Shown piece after piece: positions 24,015 through 32,960 of a stretch of 64,000 bases of DNA. A program made the translations under genes and the position numbers. The stretch is taken from positions 1 through 64,000 of the forward strand of contig CAJTOI010000017.1 of assembly GCA_910577925.1 (NCBI GenBank), read 5' to 3'. Every line of letters begins with the position of its first letter. Positions within the stretch are counted from its first letter, which is position 1. Below the pieces are notes generated by a model that was not told the DNA's origin, did not search any database, and saw only the letters and a program-made list of their open reading frames with translations. The DNA is from an uncultured Roseburia sp. Lineage in GTDB: Bacteria; Bacillota; Clostridia; Lachnospirales; Lachnospiraceae.

Positions 24015-25768
24015 TAATAGCGGTCGAGGTATTTTTCCACAATAGAAAACGGAGCCGGACCGATTGCGAGGACTGCCCTGTGAAACGCGATGTCGCTGTA
24101 AGCGTCGCCGTAGGTTTCACGGGCGGTCTTTTTTAAATCCAGAAACTGCAGATAGCCGACATAGTATTTCAGGTAGTGGGCCGGTTCCGCGACGATCAGG
24201 TTATAAATTTCCTGCAGCGCGGTTTTATCCGAGATACCGTAAGAGTTCCAGAACGTACACATTTCCTCGAACGTCCAGCCGCTGTAGTGAATGCCGATAT
24301 CCGTGCTGGCGTAGAGAGACAGCAGCGCGGACTGATTCCTGGAGAGAAGGTCCGCCGCGGATTCGTCGAGTCCGGCATAGCGGTAGGAGAGCATTTCCAC
24401 ATAGGTGGCCCAGCCTTCCACATAACCGGGATAATTTAACGTGGTGCGGACAGGGGCAAGCCCGGCGTCATAGGACATTACGGTCTGATAAAGATGGCCG
24501 GGAAAACCCTCGTGGGCGAGCGTCGTAAAATACTGCATGGAGGAACTGTCTGTCTCGGCGTTGATAAAGATAGAATTTTCCGTGTAATTGTCGAGCGGGG
24601 CGGTGATATAAAAGGCAGGAGCCATGAAGTCCGCCATGCACTCGTCAATATAGCTGACCGTATAACTGGTATCCGGCGGGCTTGGAAATTCCTGCAGCAT
24701 CTCGCGCTGTAATATGGCGAGTGCGGTCGTCGCGTCCATTCCGGCAAGGGTGATATCCTGGCATTCGGCCCAGAGCGTCGGATCGGTCTGTGTGAGCGCG
24801 GCAGCCTGCGCCAGATCCTCCTGCCTCTGCTTTTGGATGCGGGCCGAGATGGCGGGGATATCGTCGGCGCAGCCAGTGTTATAATAGACCAGATACTGAT
24901 AAAATTTGTTTCCTTCCGGCAGATAACAGAGGCCGCCGTCATTTTTGCCGCTCCCAAGCAGCGCTTCTAGGGAGGCGGACAGACGCTCGTAAGCGGGAAG
25001 TACCTGCTTTGTGACAGCGGAAGCATTTCTGGAAGAAAAATCCTGCCGCTCACTGTCGGTCAGACCCTCTAAGGCCGCTATCTTTTTGTCGAAAGTCTCT
25101 ATCAGATAGTGTGATTCGGGATTTTGTACAAAGTTTTCGCACTGGGAGATGAGCTGACGGCACAAAGTGTCTGACATAAACAGGCCGAGCTCGGCCTTGC
25201 GGGCTTCAAATTCCGCAATCTGAACAAAATATTCATCGGTGCAGGCGATAAGCGCCAGATAATCTTCCACATCCTGCCTGTCATAAAATTTGTATTCCTC
25301 AAAGAGAATCGGGAGCTGAGACGAAATACCGGTCGAAGGCCGGAGCGGTTCGTCATAGTAGACCAGATCCGCGGCGCTCTGCTCGGTGGAGAGGAAATCA
25401 TACAGAATGTCGTAGGTCAGCTGCTGTTCGTCGGAGAGAGAACGGTAATTGTATGTTTTGAGAACGGAAAGTGTATTTTCCGTTGCGGCATGGGCCGTGT
25501 TTATCGCATCCTCGGATAAATCGCCGAGTGTAATCCGGGACGGGACAATGCCGTAGGTTTCCGGGGAGGAGAGGGTATAGTGCAGGTTCAGCGTATTCGC
25601 GGATACCGAATTGCAGAAAAGCTGCTGTGTGTAAGCGTCGAAATCCTCGGGAGCTTTCCCGCAGCCTGCGGCAGCGGCAAAGCAGGAAAGTGTGAGTAAG
25701 GCAGAAAGGAAGCCGGCTGCGCGGTGCTTTCTGCGGGTAAAATCAAAAGAAAAAAAGGGAAGAGTCAT
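23993..25768 (-). CDS. DUF885 lipoprotein, putative metallopeptidase
   Basis: A surface lipoprotein of 591 residues. The N-terminal signal ends at a lipobox-like AAAAGC with Cys about residue 36. The rest is a helical DUF885 domain with the zinc-peptidase motif HEGFPGH (TTLAHEGFPGHLYQ), followed by YVEGWATYVEMLS where the third ligand Glu would lie. DUF885 proteins are predicted carboxypeptidase-like enzymes; the substrate is unknown. It is transcribed alone, convergent with rsmI, and overlaps rsmI by 22 bases. Confidence 0.85.
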   Translation of the reverse strand: MTLPFFSFDFTRRKHRAAGFLSALLTLSCFAAAAGCGKAPEDFDAYTQQLFCNSVSANTLNLHYTLSSPETYGIVPSRITLGDLSEDAINTAHAATENTLSVLKTYNYRSLSDEQQLTYDILYDFLSTEQSAADLVYYDEPLRPSTGISSQLPILFEEYKFYDRQDVEDYLALIACTDEYFVQIAEFEARKAELGLFMSDTLCRQLISQCENFVQNPESHYLIETFDKKIAALEGLTDSERQDFSSRNASAVTKQVLPAYERLSASLEALLGSGKNDGGLCYLPEGNKFYQYLVYYNTGCADDIPAISARIQKQRQEDLAQAAALTQTDPTLWAECQDITLAGMDATTALAILQREMLQEFPSPPDTSYTVSYIDECMADFMAPAFYITAPLDNYTENSIFINAETDSSSMQYFTTLAHEGFPGHLYQTVMSYDAGLAPVRTTLNYPGYVEGWATYVEMLSYRYAGLDESAADLLSRNQSALLSLYASTDIGIHYSGWTFEEMCTFWNSYGISDKTALQEIYNLIVAEPAHYLKYYVGYLQFLDLKKTARETYGDAYSDIAFHRAVLAIGPAPFSIVEKYLDRYYYSESKA

Positions 25769-25891
25769 AGCGCCTCATTTCAGAAATGCCAGGGGCATTT
25801 TTTCGAATTAGCACATCCTATGAACAGAATAATAGAATTATTCGAACTGTTTCGAATATATATGAAGCAAAACGATAAACGGGGCAAAATC

Positions 25892-26509
25892 ATGAATTAT
25901 CTATGGGCGGGTATGATTTTAGTCGGGCTTATCTTTTCCGCCTGCAACGGCACGCTTCCGGATATGACGAACGCGGCGCTGGATTCGGCCAAAGAAGCGA
26001 TCACACTGTGTATTACAATGACGGGAGTCATGTCATTTTGGGTGGGGCTGATGCGTATCGCGGAGAATGCGGGGATTATCGCGGGGCTTTCGCGCAGGCT
26101 GAAGCCGTTTTTGCGGTTTCTGTTTCCGAATCTGCCGGAGGACGATGAGGCGGGAATTTATATCGCGACCAATATGATTGCCAATGTATTCGGCCTGGGC
26201 TGGGCCGCGACTCCGGCCGGTTTAAAGGCGATGGAGGCGCTGACGCGGCTCGAGGAGGAACGGCGGGCGGGAAGGCAGCGCGGCAGTGTCCGGCCGGCGC
26301 CGCCGGGGACGGCGAATGATGAAATGTGCGTGTTTTTGATTGTCAATATCTCGTCGCTGCAGCTGATACCGATGAATATTATCGCTTACCGCGGACAGTA
26401 CGGGAGTGTAAACCCGGCTGCAGTTGTGGGGCCGGGACTGGCCGCCACAATATGCAGTACCCTGGCGGCGCTGGTGTTCTGCAAAGCGGTGAGCGGGAGG
26501 CGGAAGTAA
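25892..26509 (+). CDS. spmA: Spore maturation protein A
   Basis: Membrane protein of the nucleoside-recognition/gate family needed for spore core dehydration in Bacillus. The 205 residues start MNYLWAGMILVGLIFSACNG and include SFWVGLMRIAENAGII and NMIANVFGLGWAATPAGLKAME, typical of SpmA. The ATG at 25892 is family-like although its ribosome site is weak. The upstream gap (25769-25891) has three TTCGAA copies (25802, 25841, 25851). spmB normally follows directly; here a signalling gene intervenes. Confidence 0.92.
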   Translation: MNYLWAGMILVGLIFSACNGTLPDMTNAALDSAKEAITLCITMTGVMSFWVGLMRIAENAGIIAGLSRRLKPFLRFLFPNLPEDDEAGIYIATNMIANVFGLGWAATPAGLKAMEALTRLEEERRAGRQRGSVRPAPPGTANDEMCVFLIVNISSLQLIPMNIIAYRGQYGSVNPAAVVGPGLAATICSTLAALVFCKAVSGRRK

Positions 26510-26540
26510 GGGTTCTGCCCCTGGAAACGGGAAAAAAGTG

Positions 26541-26569
26541 TTGCTCAAACCCTCAAAAAATTTTATAAT
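26541..26569 (+). promoter_or_regulatory. Promoter of the REC-GGDEF-EAL gene
   Basis: TTGCTC at 26541-26546, 17 bases, TATAAT at 26564-26569. This shows that the gene has its own vegetative promoter between spmA and spmB. Confidence 0.7.
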
Positions 26570-26625
26570 AAGTATAAGAATAAAACACGATACGCGCATG
26601 AGATTGCATGAAGGAGGAAGCTTGC

Positions 26626-28287
26626 ATGAAGAGAAAGAGACAGATTCTGATTGTGGATGACCTGAAATTAAATCGTGCTTCCTTTGCGTCCATTTTAGGC
26701 GGAAAATTTGAGATTCTGGAGGCCGAGAACGGAAAGATTGCATTCGAAATGCTCGTAAAGCACAAAGAGACGATAGCCGCTGTGATTCTGGATCTGGTGA
26801 TGCCGGTGATGGATGGGTTTGAGTTCCTGGAGCGCTATAAAGATATGAGGGAGTATCAGGATATTCCGGTTATCGTGGCGACGACGAGCGACGAGCTGGA
26901 AAATGAGCGCAGATGTCTTGCGCTGGGCGCCTGGGATTTCATCCCGAAGACCTTCCACCCGGATATCATCCGCTTCCGCGTCGTAAACGCCATCCAGAAA
27001 AGCAAGGTGCGCACGCTGGAATTTGACCCGATGACGGGCATTTATAATCAGCAGAAGTTTTTCCAGGCGACAAGGGAGATGCTCGACGAGGCGGAGAATG
27101 AGAAATACGCGTTTATCCGGTTTGATATAGATCGGTTTAAGATGATAAATTCGCTCTACGGACCGGAGGAAGGCGGCCGTCTGATTCATAGAATCGGTCA
27201 GGCCGTTGCCGAGACGGTGCGCGAGAACGGCGGAGGAACCTACGGGAGAATCAGCGGCGATATCTTCTGCATGTGTGTCCTCAGCAGAGGAAAAAAGGAA
27301 TTAGAGGCACTGACCGATAAAATCCGGGAGAAAGTACGAAAGAAAAATATGCAGTATTATCTGGAGACTTCTGCCGGCATTTATATTATAGAGGATCCGG
27401 ATACGGAGATAAATCAGATATACGACAATGCGTCCATTGCGGCGGAGCAGTGCAAGGGACAGCATATGGTGCACAAGGTTTTCTACAGTCGGGAGATGAG
27501 TGACCGTCTGATGAGAGAGCAGATGATTATCAACGAGATGGATGCGGCCCTTGAGGCGGAAGAGTTCGTGGTATATTTTCAGCCAAAGTACGAGCTTGAG
27601 AGAATGAGCCCCCACGGGGCGGAAGCCCTGGTGCGCTGGCAGAAGCCGGACGGGACCTTAATTCCGCCGAATGAGTTTATCCCTGTTTTTGAGAAAAACG
27701 GGTTTATCGTGAAGCTGGATTACTATGTGTGGGAGAAGGTTTGTCAGTTCATTCGAAAAGAGCTTGATGCCGGGCGGGATTTGGCGCCGATTTCCGTCAA
27801 TGTATCCCGTGTCAATCTCTACAACCCGAAGTTTTTTGAGACGATTATCGATCTGGTAGAGAAATATAAGATACCGACAAAATATTTACACCTCGAAATT
27901 ACCGAGAGCGTGTTTTCCGAGGATGCGAAAGTTATTCAGGATGCGGTGAATTATCTGCACCGGGCGGGATTTACGATTCTGATGGATGATTTCGGAAGCG
28001 GTTATTCCTCCCTGAACGTGTTAAAGGACGTCAACCTCGATGTGCTCAAAATCGATATGAAGTTCTTTTCGAGGGGCGCATCCGAGGATAAGGCAAAGAA
28101 AATCGTCGAGGCGGTCATCCGGATGGCGGAGTCGTTAAACATGCCTGTCATCGCGGAGGGTGTGGAGGAGGAGAATCAGGTAGAGTTTTTGTGCGGACTG
28201 GGCTGCGATTATATTCAGGGCTATTATTTTGCGAAACCCATGCCCCAGATTCAATACCAGAGACTGCTTTATGCCAGAGAAAAATAA
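26626..28287 (+). CDS. Response regulator with degenerate GGDEF and EAL domains
   Basis: The 553 residues are arranged as receiver (about 5-125; Asp11-Asp12, phospho-acceptor Asp56 in VILDLVMPVMDG), GGDEF-like domain (about 135-290) and EAL domain (about 300-550). The diguanylate cyclase signature is changed to SGDIF (GRISGDIFCM), so cyclase activity is unlikely. EAL motifs look intact: EALVRW, LEITESVF, DDFGSGYSS, KIDMKF, AEGVEEENQ, QGYYFAKP. The best reading is a phosphorylation-controlled c-di-GMP phosphodiesterase, perhaps with the GGDEF part as a GTP-sensing domain. No kinase is adjacent. AAGGAGG precedes the ATG at 26626. c-di-GMP often opposes motility, which may link it to the flagellar genes at the left of the window. 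Confidence 0.88.
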   Translation: MKRKRQILIVDDLKLNRASFASILGGKFEILEAENGKIAFEMLVKHKETIAAVILDLVMPVMDGFEFLERYKDMREYQDIPVIVATTSDELENERRCLALGAWDFIPKTFHPDIIRFRVVNAIQKSKVRTLEFDPMTGIYNQQKFFQATREMLDEAENEKYAFIRFDIDRFKMINSLYGPEEGGRLIHRIGQAVAETVRENGGGTYGRISGDIFCMCVLSRGKKELEALTDKIREKVRKKNMQYYLETSAGIYIIEDPDTEINQIYDNASIAAEQCKGQHMVHKVFYSREMSDRLMREQMIINEMDAALEAEEFVVYFQPKYELERMSPHGAEALVRWQKPDGTLIPPNEFIPVFEKNGFIVKLDYYVWEKVCQFIRKELDAGRDLAPISVNVSRVNLYNPKFFETIIDLVEKYKIPTKYLHLEITESVFSEDAKVIQDAVNYLHRAGFTILMDDFGSGYSSLNVLKDVNLDVLKIDMKFFSRGASEDKAKKIVEAVIRMAESLNMPVIAEGVEEENQVEFLCGLGCDYIQGYYFAKPMPQIQYQRLLYAREK

Positions 28288-28353
28288 ATTTGAGTGTTAA
28301 AAAGCCGGGGTACCGTCATATAATGTGACAAGAAAACTGCCGGGTGGCCGTTT

Positions 28354-28878
28354 ATGAAAGTGATGCTGTTCCTGTCAGATGTGATGATACCGCTTTTGAT
28401 ATTTTTTATCGTGGGTTACGGACTTTTAAACAGGCAGAATATATACGAAGAATTTATAGAGGGCGCGAAGGACGGATTTCAGACGGTCATCGGAATTATG
28501 CCGACATTAATCGGCCTGATGGTGGCGGTGGGAATTCTCCGCGCGTCCGGTTTTTTGGAATTTTTGGCCGGAGTCTGCGGGAATCTGACCGCGCGTATCG
28601 GTTTCCCGTCGGAGCTTGTCCCCGTCACGCTTGTGAAAATGTTTTCCTCTTCGGCGGCGACGGGGCTTTTAATTGATATTTACAAGCAGTACGGGACGGA
28701 TTCGCTGCTGGGGAAAATGGCGTCGATTATGATGAGCAGCACGGAGACGATTTTTTATACGATGTCCGTTTACTTTATGGCGGCAAAAGTGAAAAAAAGC
28801 CGCTACACGCTGGCCGGGGCGCTTGTCGCGACGCTGGCCGGGACGGTGGCGAGCGTACTACTGGCGGGGTATATGTAG
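28354..28878 (+). CDS. spmB: Spore maturation protein B
   Basis: A 174-residue membrane protein of the SpmB family with GAKDGFQTVIGIMPTLIGLMVAVGILRASG and SSSAATGLLIDIYKQYGTDS. It works with SpmA in spore core dehydration. The two are usually adjacent; here they are 1.8 kb apart. TATAAT at 28319-28324 may be a -10 box. The ribosome site is weak. Confidence 0.92.
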   Translation: MKVMLFLSDVMIPLLIFFIVGYGLLNRQNIYEEFIEGAKDGFQTVIGIMPTLIGLMVAVGILRASGFLEFLAGVCGNLTARIGFPSELVPVTLVKMFSSSAATGLLIDIYKQYGTDSLLGKMASIMMSSTETIFYTMSVYFMAAKVKKSRYTLAGALVATLAGTVASVLLAGYM

Positions 28879-28903
28879 GCGGCTGCGGGTGGAGGATACG
28901 AAA

Positions 28904-31408
28904 GTGAAAAACACGAAATTATATCGGGAACTGCAAAAGCGGGAAAGCGGTTATCTGAAACAGGTTGATCACGTTTATAAATATGCCGAAGATATGCTTC
29001 CGAAGATTAATCGAATTTTTGCGAATTATACGGGACACGGAATCGAACATTCCATAAACGTCATGAATTATATGTATGATTTGGTAACGGATATCTCTCA
29101 GATAAGTGATCTGGAAATCGCATGTCTGATTGATGCGGCGCTGCTTCACGATATCGGAATGACAGTCGGCGAGGATGAAATTGCGCTGATAAAAAGGGAT
29201 GAGTTCAATTATCACGGAAGGAAATACTCTGTTATCTGTCAAAAATATCAGGACGAGATTACGGCACTGCAGGAGTGTGTCCGGCCGGTACACGGAGAGA
29301 GAGCTTTTGCTCATATTATGGAGATGAAAAAGGAGTTCTTTGTCATACCTGATTATACAAACTGTAATTTTCAGGAGGAACTTGCAAAAATATGTCAGGC
29401 GCATACAATGAACAGGGAATGGCTTCTGCAAAATCTGGATGATTCTCAGGTGAAGGGAAGTGACTGGCTGAATGCACAGTATATTGCAATGCTGCTGCGG
29501 ATTGCGGATTATCTGGATATGGATGAAAAAAGAGCGCCGATAGAGTTATACCGATTTCTGGCGCCTGTTGGGTTCGGGGATGAGGAATGGCGGCAGCATT
29601 ACATTATAGGGAACAGAGAAAAGGTGAAAAGAGATGATACATCGGGTATCGGCGTCATAGAGATATACGGGGAATGTGACGATGCGAAAATCCACAGGAA
29701 ATTTTTGCGGTATCTGTCCGGTATTTCCGAAGAGCTTTTGTGGTGTACAGGCTATACGGGAAAGCATATGAAAGAAAAGTATCGGATATTCTTGCAGCCC
29801 CAGATTGATAACAGGATAAAGACAAAGGGATTTGAAATTTCTGATTTGAGATTGCAGATGGATTATCAGGCGGTCATGGCATTGCTCATGGGCGAGAACG
29901 TATATGGGGATAAAAAGTATGGGCTGCGTGAACTGGTGCAGAATGCCGTGGATGCGTGCCGGGTGATGGCCGAGGAGGCGGAGCATTTGGAAAAATACCG
30001 CTACGTTCCATATGTTCCTATGATTCAGGTTATTTTGGATGTTAAAACAGAGAAAATGATCGTTTTGGACAATGGGATCGGTATGGGAGTTGATGTCCTG
30101 ACGAAATATTTTCTGAATATAGGGAAATCCTACTATAGATCCGATGAGTTTCTGTATCAGGGAAAAGATTATTGCCCCATCGGTACATTCGGAATAGGGT
30201 TTTTGGCCTGTTTTATGCTGTCGGATAGCGTGGTAGTAGAGACAAAGCATTATGCGGAGCAGCAGGGGTTCACAATAGAATTGGAAAAAGACAGCGAATA
30301 TGTCTGCAAGAAAGATCGGGTTCACTTTATCGGTGAGTCTGGGACAGCGATTATACTGGATTTGAAAAGTGTGATGGAAGCATTTGACGGGGAGGAAGGA
30401 ATCAGGAAGTATCTGGAGCGAACCTTTTTAAATCAGGAGGTTCCGATCCGGCTGCTTGCGATTGACGGGACGAGGAGAGAGGGAGCTCTCAATCTGAAGG
30501 AATTTGAGGCTTTAAATCCGAGCGGTATAAAATTAGACTCGTATTTAAAGGACATATCGGTTCTCTGGGAATTTCGGTTTGATAAGATAAAAGTGAGCAA
30601 AAAGTTTTCGGAATTGTGTACGGATGAATGGTCTAAAAATGAACGTGTTTTTGCCGAATATGATTTTAATAAAAGGAAGCTGTGTTTGAAAGACACAGAA
30701 GGGGAGGAGCTGAAAAAATATATTGCGGATGACCGCATTGCGGTGCTGAAAATACAGGGGATAAAGAAGGAAGAAAAGGAATTATATGTTGAGTGGAAGA
30801 AGTGGGAGAATATTATTCCGCCAGACAGTATCTTAAAAACGATATATTTTCCGGTTAAATATGACAAGTCCCTGTCCGTATACAAAAAAGGAGGGCATTC
30901 TGATAGCAGCAGCGGAGCTGTCTGGTATGGTATCGGAATGCGAGCTGTAAAAGCTGTTTATGGAAATATAAATATTCATAGCATTTTGTGTGAGTATGGT
31001 CTGTTAATGGAATGGGTCGAGATAGAACTGGGCATATTTCCGATAATTAGCGTCGGAGGCAGCCGCTATATGGAATATAATGAAAGATGGGTGTCTTCAT
31101 ACACAGAGGAAAACGAAACATACTGGCATGGCATCCGGCTGGACAAAGGAAAAATGAATCCTGGCATAAAAATAATTGGGACAGATTGTGGGAAGTGCGT
31201 CATTAATATTTTCCGCAAGGATATTTTTCCCAATGTGGCCAGAGATAGTTTGGAATCTGATACAGCAAAAAAGGTTCGGATGGCGGTAGAAAAGGCGGCG
31301 CACCAGTATATGGCCGACAATCTGGCGGATGATAGGGAAATGCAGACGGCGCTGCAGACCTATATTGACAAAGAATATCCGGGGGATAATCCCTATTATA
31401 AAGGATGA
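28904..31408 (+). CDS. HD-domain plus HSP90-like (GHKL) ATPase protein
   Basis: An 834-residue fusion. The N-terminal part is an HD phosphohydrolase domain with metal ligands His45, His49 (TGHGIEHS) and His82-Asp83 (ALLHDIGM). The centre and C-terminal parts carry GHKL ATPase motifs in HtpG/HSP90 style: LRELVQNAVDACR (about 342), DNGIGMG (about 389), GTFGIGFLACFM (about 427). A long unique C-terminal region follows. I chose the GTG at 28904, 8 bases after GGAGG, over the upstream frame start that overlaps spmB. Genes of this layout occur in accessory islets and may be conflict or defence proteins. That role is inference; a chaperone-like regulator is the alternative. The gene is AT-richer than its neighbours, and a toxin-antitoxin pair follows. 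Confidence 0.75.
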   Translation: MKNTKLYRELQKRESGYLKQVDHVYKYAEDMLPKINRIFANYTGHGIEHSINVMNYMYDLVTDISQISDLEIACLIDAALLHDIGMTVGEDEIALIKRDEFNYHGRKYSVICQKYQDEITALQECVRPVHGERAFAHIMEMKKEFFVIPDYTNCNFQEELAKICQAHTMNREWLLQNLDDSQVKGSDWLNAQYIAMLLRIADYLDMDEKRAPIELYRFLAPVGFGDEEWRQHYIIGNREKVKRDDTSGIGVIEIYGECDDAKIHRKFLRYLSGISEELLWCTGYTGKHMKEKYRIFLQPQIDNRIKTKGFEISDLRLQMDYQAVMALLMGENVYGDKKYGLRELVQNAVDACRVMAEEAEHLEKYRYVPYVPMIQVILDVKTEKMIVLDNGIGMGVDVLTKYFLNIGKSYYRSDEFLYQGKDYCPIGTFGIGFLACFMLSDSVVVETKHYAEQQGFTIELEKDSEYVCKKDRVHFIGESGTAIILDLKSVMEAFDGEEGIRKYLERTFLNQEVPIRLLAIDGTRREGALNLKEFEALNPSGIKLDSYLKDISVLWEFRFDKIKVSKKFSELCTDEWSKNERVFAEYDFNKRKLCLKDTEGEELKKYIADDRIAVLKIQGIKKEEKELYVEWKKWENIIPPDSILKTIYFPVKYDKSLSVYKKGGHSDSSSGAVWYGIGMRAVKAVYGNINIHSILCEYGLLMEWVEIELGIFPIISVGGSRYMEYNERWVSSYTEENETYWHGIRLDKGKMNPGIKIIGTDCGKCVINIFRKDIFPNVARDSLESDTAKKVRMAVEKAAHQYMADNLADDREMQTALQTYIDKEYPGDNPYYKG

Positions 31409-31574
31409 AAGGACTGACATTTATTAAGGAGAAAGTTTTGCGGTTCGGGTTGTGGAAGAATACGATAAAGAAGGGATAGTCTTAATCTACGTCTGATCGC
31501 GATTGATACCGGCGATGTAAAATATGCGGAATCGAATCCGGAACCGGACGGGCATAATGAAAGGATGTGATATT
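31409..31574 (+). other. Gap with a possible gene remnant
   Basis: There is no complete gene. In one frame a short peptide VEEYDKEGIVLIYV ends at a stop near 31496. It looks like the end of a small protein whose start is gone. It may be the scar of a lost islet gene. Confidence 0.25.
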
Positions 31575-31865
31575 ATGGTACCAACTGAATTTGTAACAAT
31601 AAAAGTGCCGGTAGGAATGTCAAAATATCTAAAAGCGATAAATTCAGAAACGGAGCTTGTCAGAAATGCACTTTTGCTGTATCCGTATATATTAAATCAG
31701 ACGATATCACATGGCGGTGCGGCAGAGATTTTGGGAATCAGGAAATCCGACCTGATTGATGTTTACGACAAATTGGGATATTCATATTTGGATATGACAA
31801 TGGATGAGCTTGATTCAGAACTGGAGACTTTCAGGCAGCTGAAAAAGAAGGAGGCAATAGAATGA
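31575..31865 (+). CDS. UPF0175-family antitoxin-like protein
   Basis: A 96-residue protein with N-terminal VTIKVPVGM and a central helix-turn-helix-like part (SHGGAAEILGIRKSDLIDVYDKLGYSYLDMT) typical of UPF0175. Members sit upstream of DUF3368 PIN-like toxins. Its stop overlaps the toxin start (ATGA), indicating coupled translation. It probably neutralises the toxin and represses the operon; this is inferred from the family. A GGATG site precedes the ATG at 31575. Confidence 0.8.
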   Translation: MVPTEFVTIKVPVGMSKYLKAINSETELVRNALLLYPYILNQTISHGGAAEILGIRKSDLIDVYDKLGYSYLDMTMDELDSELETFRQLKKKEAIE

Positions 31866-32353
31866 TTGTTGTGTCGGATACAACACCATTAATATCGCTT
31901 CTCAAGATAGATCGTATAGATTTACTTGAAAATTTATTTGGGCAGGTTCTGATACCACAGGCAGTATTTAATGAATTGACAGTAGATGAACGGTTTAAAC
32001 TTGAAGCAGAGCAAATCAGACGAAAGCAGTTTATTAAAGTTAAAGCTGTGAAAAATCCCGAATCTGCCAGCATACTTAAAAGAGCAACCGGGCTTGATCA
32101 GGGGGAGAGCGAGGCCATTATCTTGACCGATGAGCAAAATGCTGATGTATTACTGATGGATGAAGCAAAAGGAAGAGCAGTGTCTTTTCAGATGGGTATT
32201 AAGATAATGGGAACAATAGGGATACTTATGGCGGCTTATCAAGAAAATGAGCTAACAGGTGATGAAGTGAGAGAGTGCGTGGAAGGCTTACAAAGGGCGG
32301 GAAGGCATATTAGTCAAAAACATTATCAAATGTTGTTGGATAAGTTGAAATGA
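31862..32353 (+). CDS. DUF3368 PIN-like toxin
   Basis: The 163-residue protein has a PIN-domain plan: VSDTTPLISLLKI at the N-terminus (first acidic residue Asp6), GLDQGESEAIILTDEQNADVLLMDEAKGR in the centre (Glu and Asp cluster) and IGILMAAY. PIN toxins cut RNA with a metal ion; the DUF3368 group is a distant branch whose targets are unknown. It pairs with the UPF0175 gene and closes the islet before tRNA-fMet. Confidence 0.82.
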   Translation: MIVVSDTTPLISLLKIDRIDLLENLFGQVLIPQAVFNELTVDERFKLEAEQIRRKQFIKVKAVKNPESASILKRATGLDQGESEAIILTDEQNADVLLMDEAKGRAVSFQMGIKIMGTIGILMAAYQENELTGDEVRECVEGLQRAGRHISQKHYQMLLDKLK

Positions 32354-32502
32354 GTGTCTGATAAAGAAAGTGAAGATAACAAAATAAAAAATTCCGTCCG
32401 GTGTTCTATCTGATTGGAAACGGCATATAATAGAATCAGAGGCACAAAGAAATGCTGATTCATCAGCAGGAAACCGTGTTGTAAACTTTTTTTCACCAGT
32501 GT

Positions 32503-32531
32503 TTGACAAGTCGGGCAGAAATGGTTATAAT
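32503..32531 (+). promoter_or_regulatory. Consensus promoter of tRNA-fMet
   Basis: TTGACA at 32503-32508, 17 bases, TATAAT at 32526-32531; a perfect sigma-A consensus. The stretch 32354-32500 holds no gene I can see. Confidence 0.9.
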
Positions 32532-32588
32532 AACTTATGTCAACAGTCAAAGCCGTATTGCGAAAGCGAGGAGAGGCTTTGCAGATAG

Positions 32589-32662
<74 letters not shown>

Positions 32663-32667
32663 CTCAT

Positions 32668-32700
32668 AAAAATCCCGGAACCGTCGGTTCCGGGATTTTT
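32668..32700 (+). terminator. Terminator after tRNA-fMet
   Basis: A 15-bp perfect stem (32668-32682 with 32686-32700), loop GTC, T-rich 3' side. Confidence 0.88.
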
Positions 32701-32751
32701 GTGATTCCTGTTGCAGGTCAGGGGAATTGGCCGCCGTTTTCCGGCAGCCGC

Positions 32752-32780
32752 TTGCAAAACAAAAAACGAAATGATATAAT
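32752..32780 (+). promoter_or_regulatory. Promoter of the thiamine salvage operon
   Basis: TTGCAA at 32752-32757, 17 bases, TATAAT at 32775-32780, just upstream of the TPP riboswitch. Confidence 0.85.
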
Positions 32781-32794
32781 GTCTGTGACAAATG

Positions 32795-32880
32795 AACAGG
32801 GGAGCTTGTGTGACAGGCTGAGAGGAAGGTAGACCTTCGACCCTTGAACCTGATGCGGATAATGCCGCCGGAGGAAGTCG
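32795..32880 (+). ncRNA. TPP riboswitch (THI box)
   Basis: Conserved THI-box blocks are present in order: AACAGGGGAGC, GGCTGAGAGG, a small AGGT/ACCT hairpin, ACCCTTGAACCTGAT, GGATAATGCC and GGAGGAAGT. It senses thiamine pyrophosphate and controls the terminator at 32898-32933 before thiM. Confidence 0.95.
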
Positions 32881-32897
32881 TAGGAACCTGTATTTTT

Positions 32898-32933
32898 CAG
32901 GGGGCATCCAATCCGGGTGTCTCCTGTTTTTTT
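32898..32933 (+). terminator. Riboswitch-controlled terminator
   Basis: A 12-bp stem (CAGGGGGCATCC with GGGTGTCTCCTG, several G-U pairs) is followed by seven T. It lies between the TPP aptamer and thiM. The expected logic is termination when TPP is bound. Confidence 0.85.
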
Positions 32934-32960
32934 GTTCATTTGCGGAAAGGAGAACATACG

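Noticed and set aside
24290..24300. Further GCCGATAT sigma-28 -10 elements inside genes (also near 13781)
   Set aside because: They lie in coding sequence and have no TAAA-type -35 at 14-16 bases.
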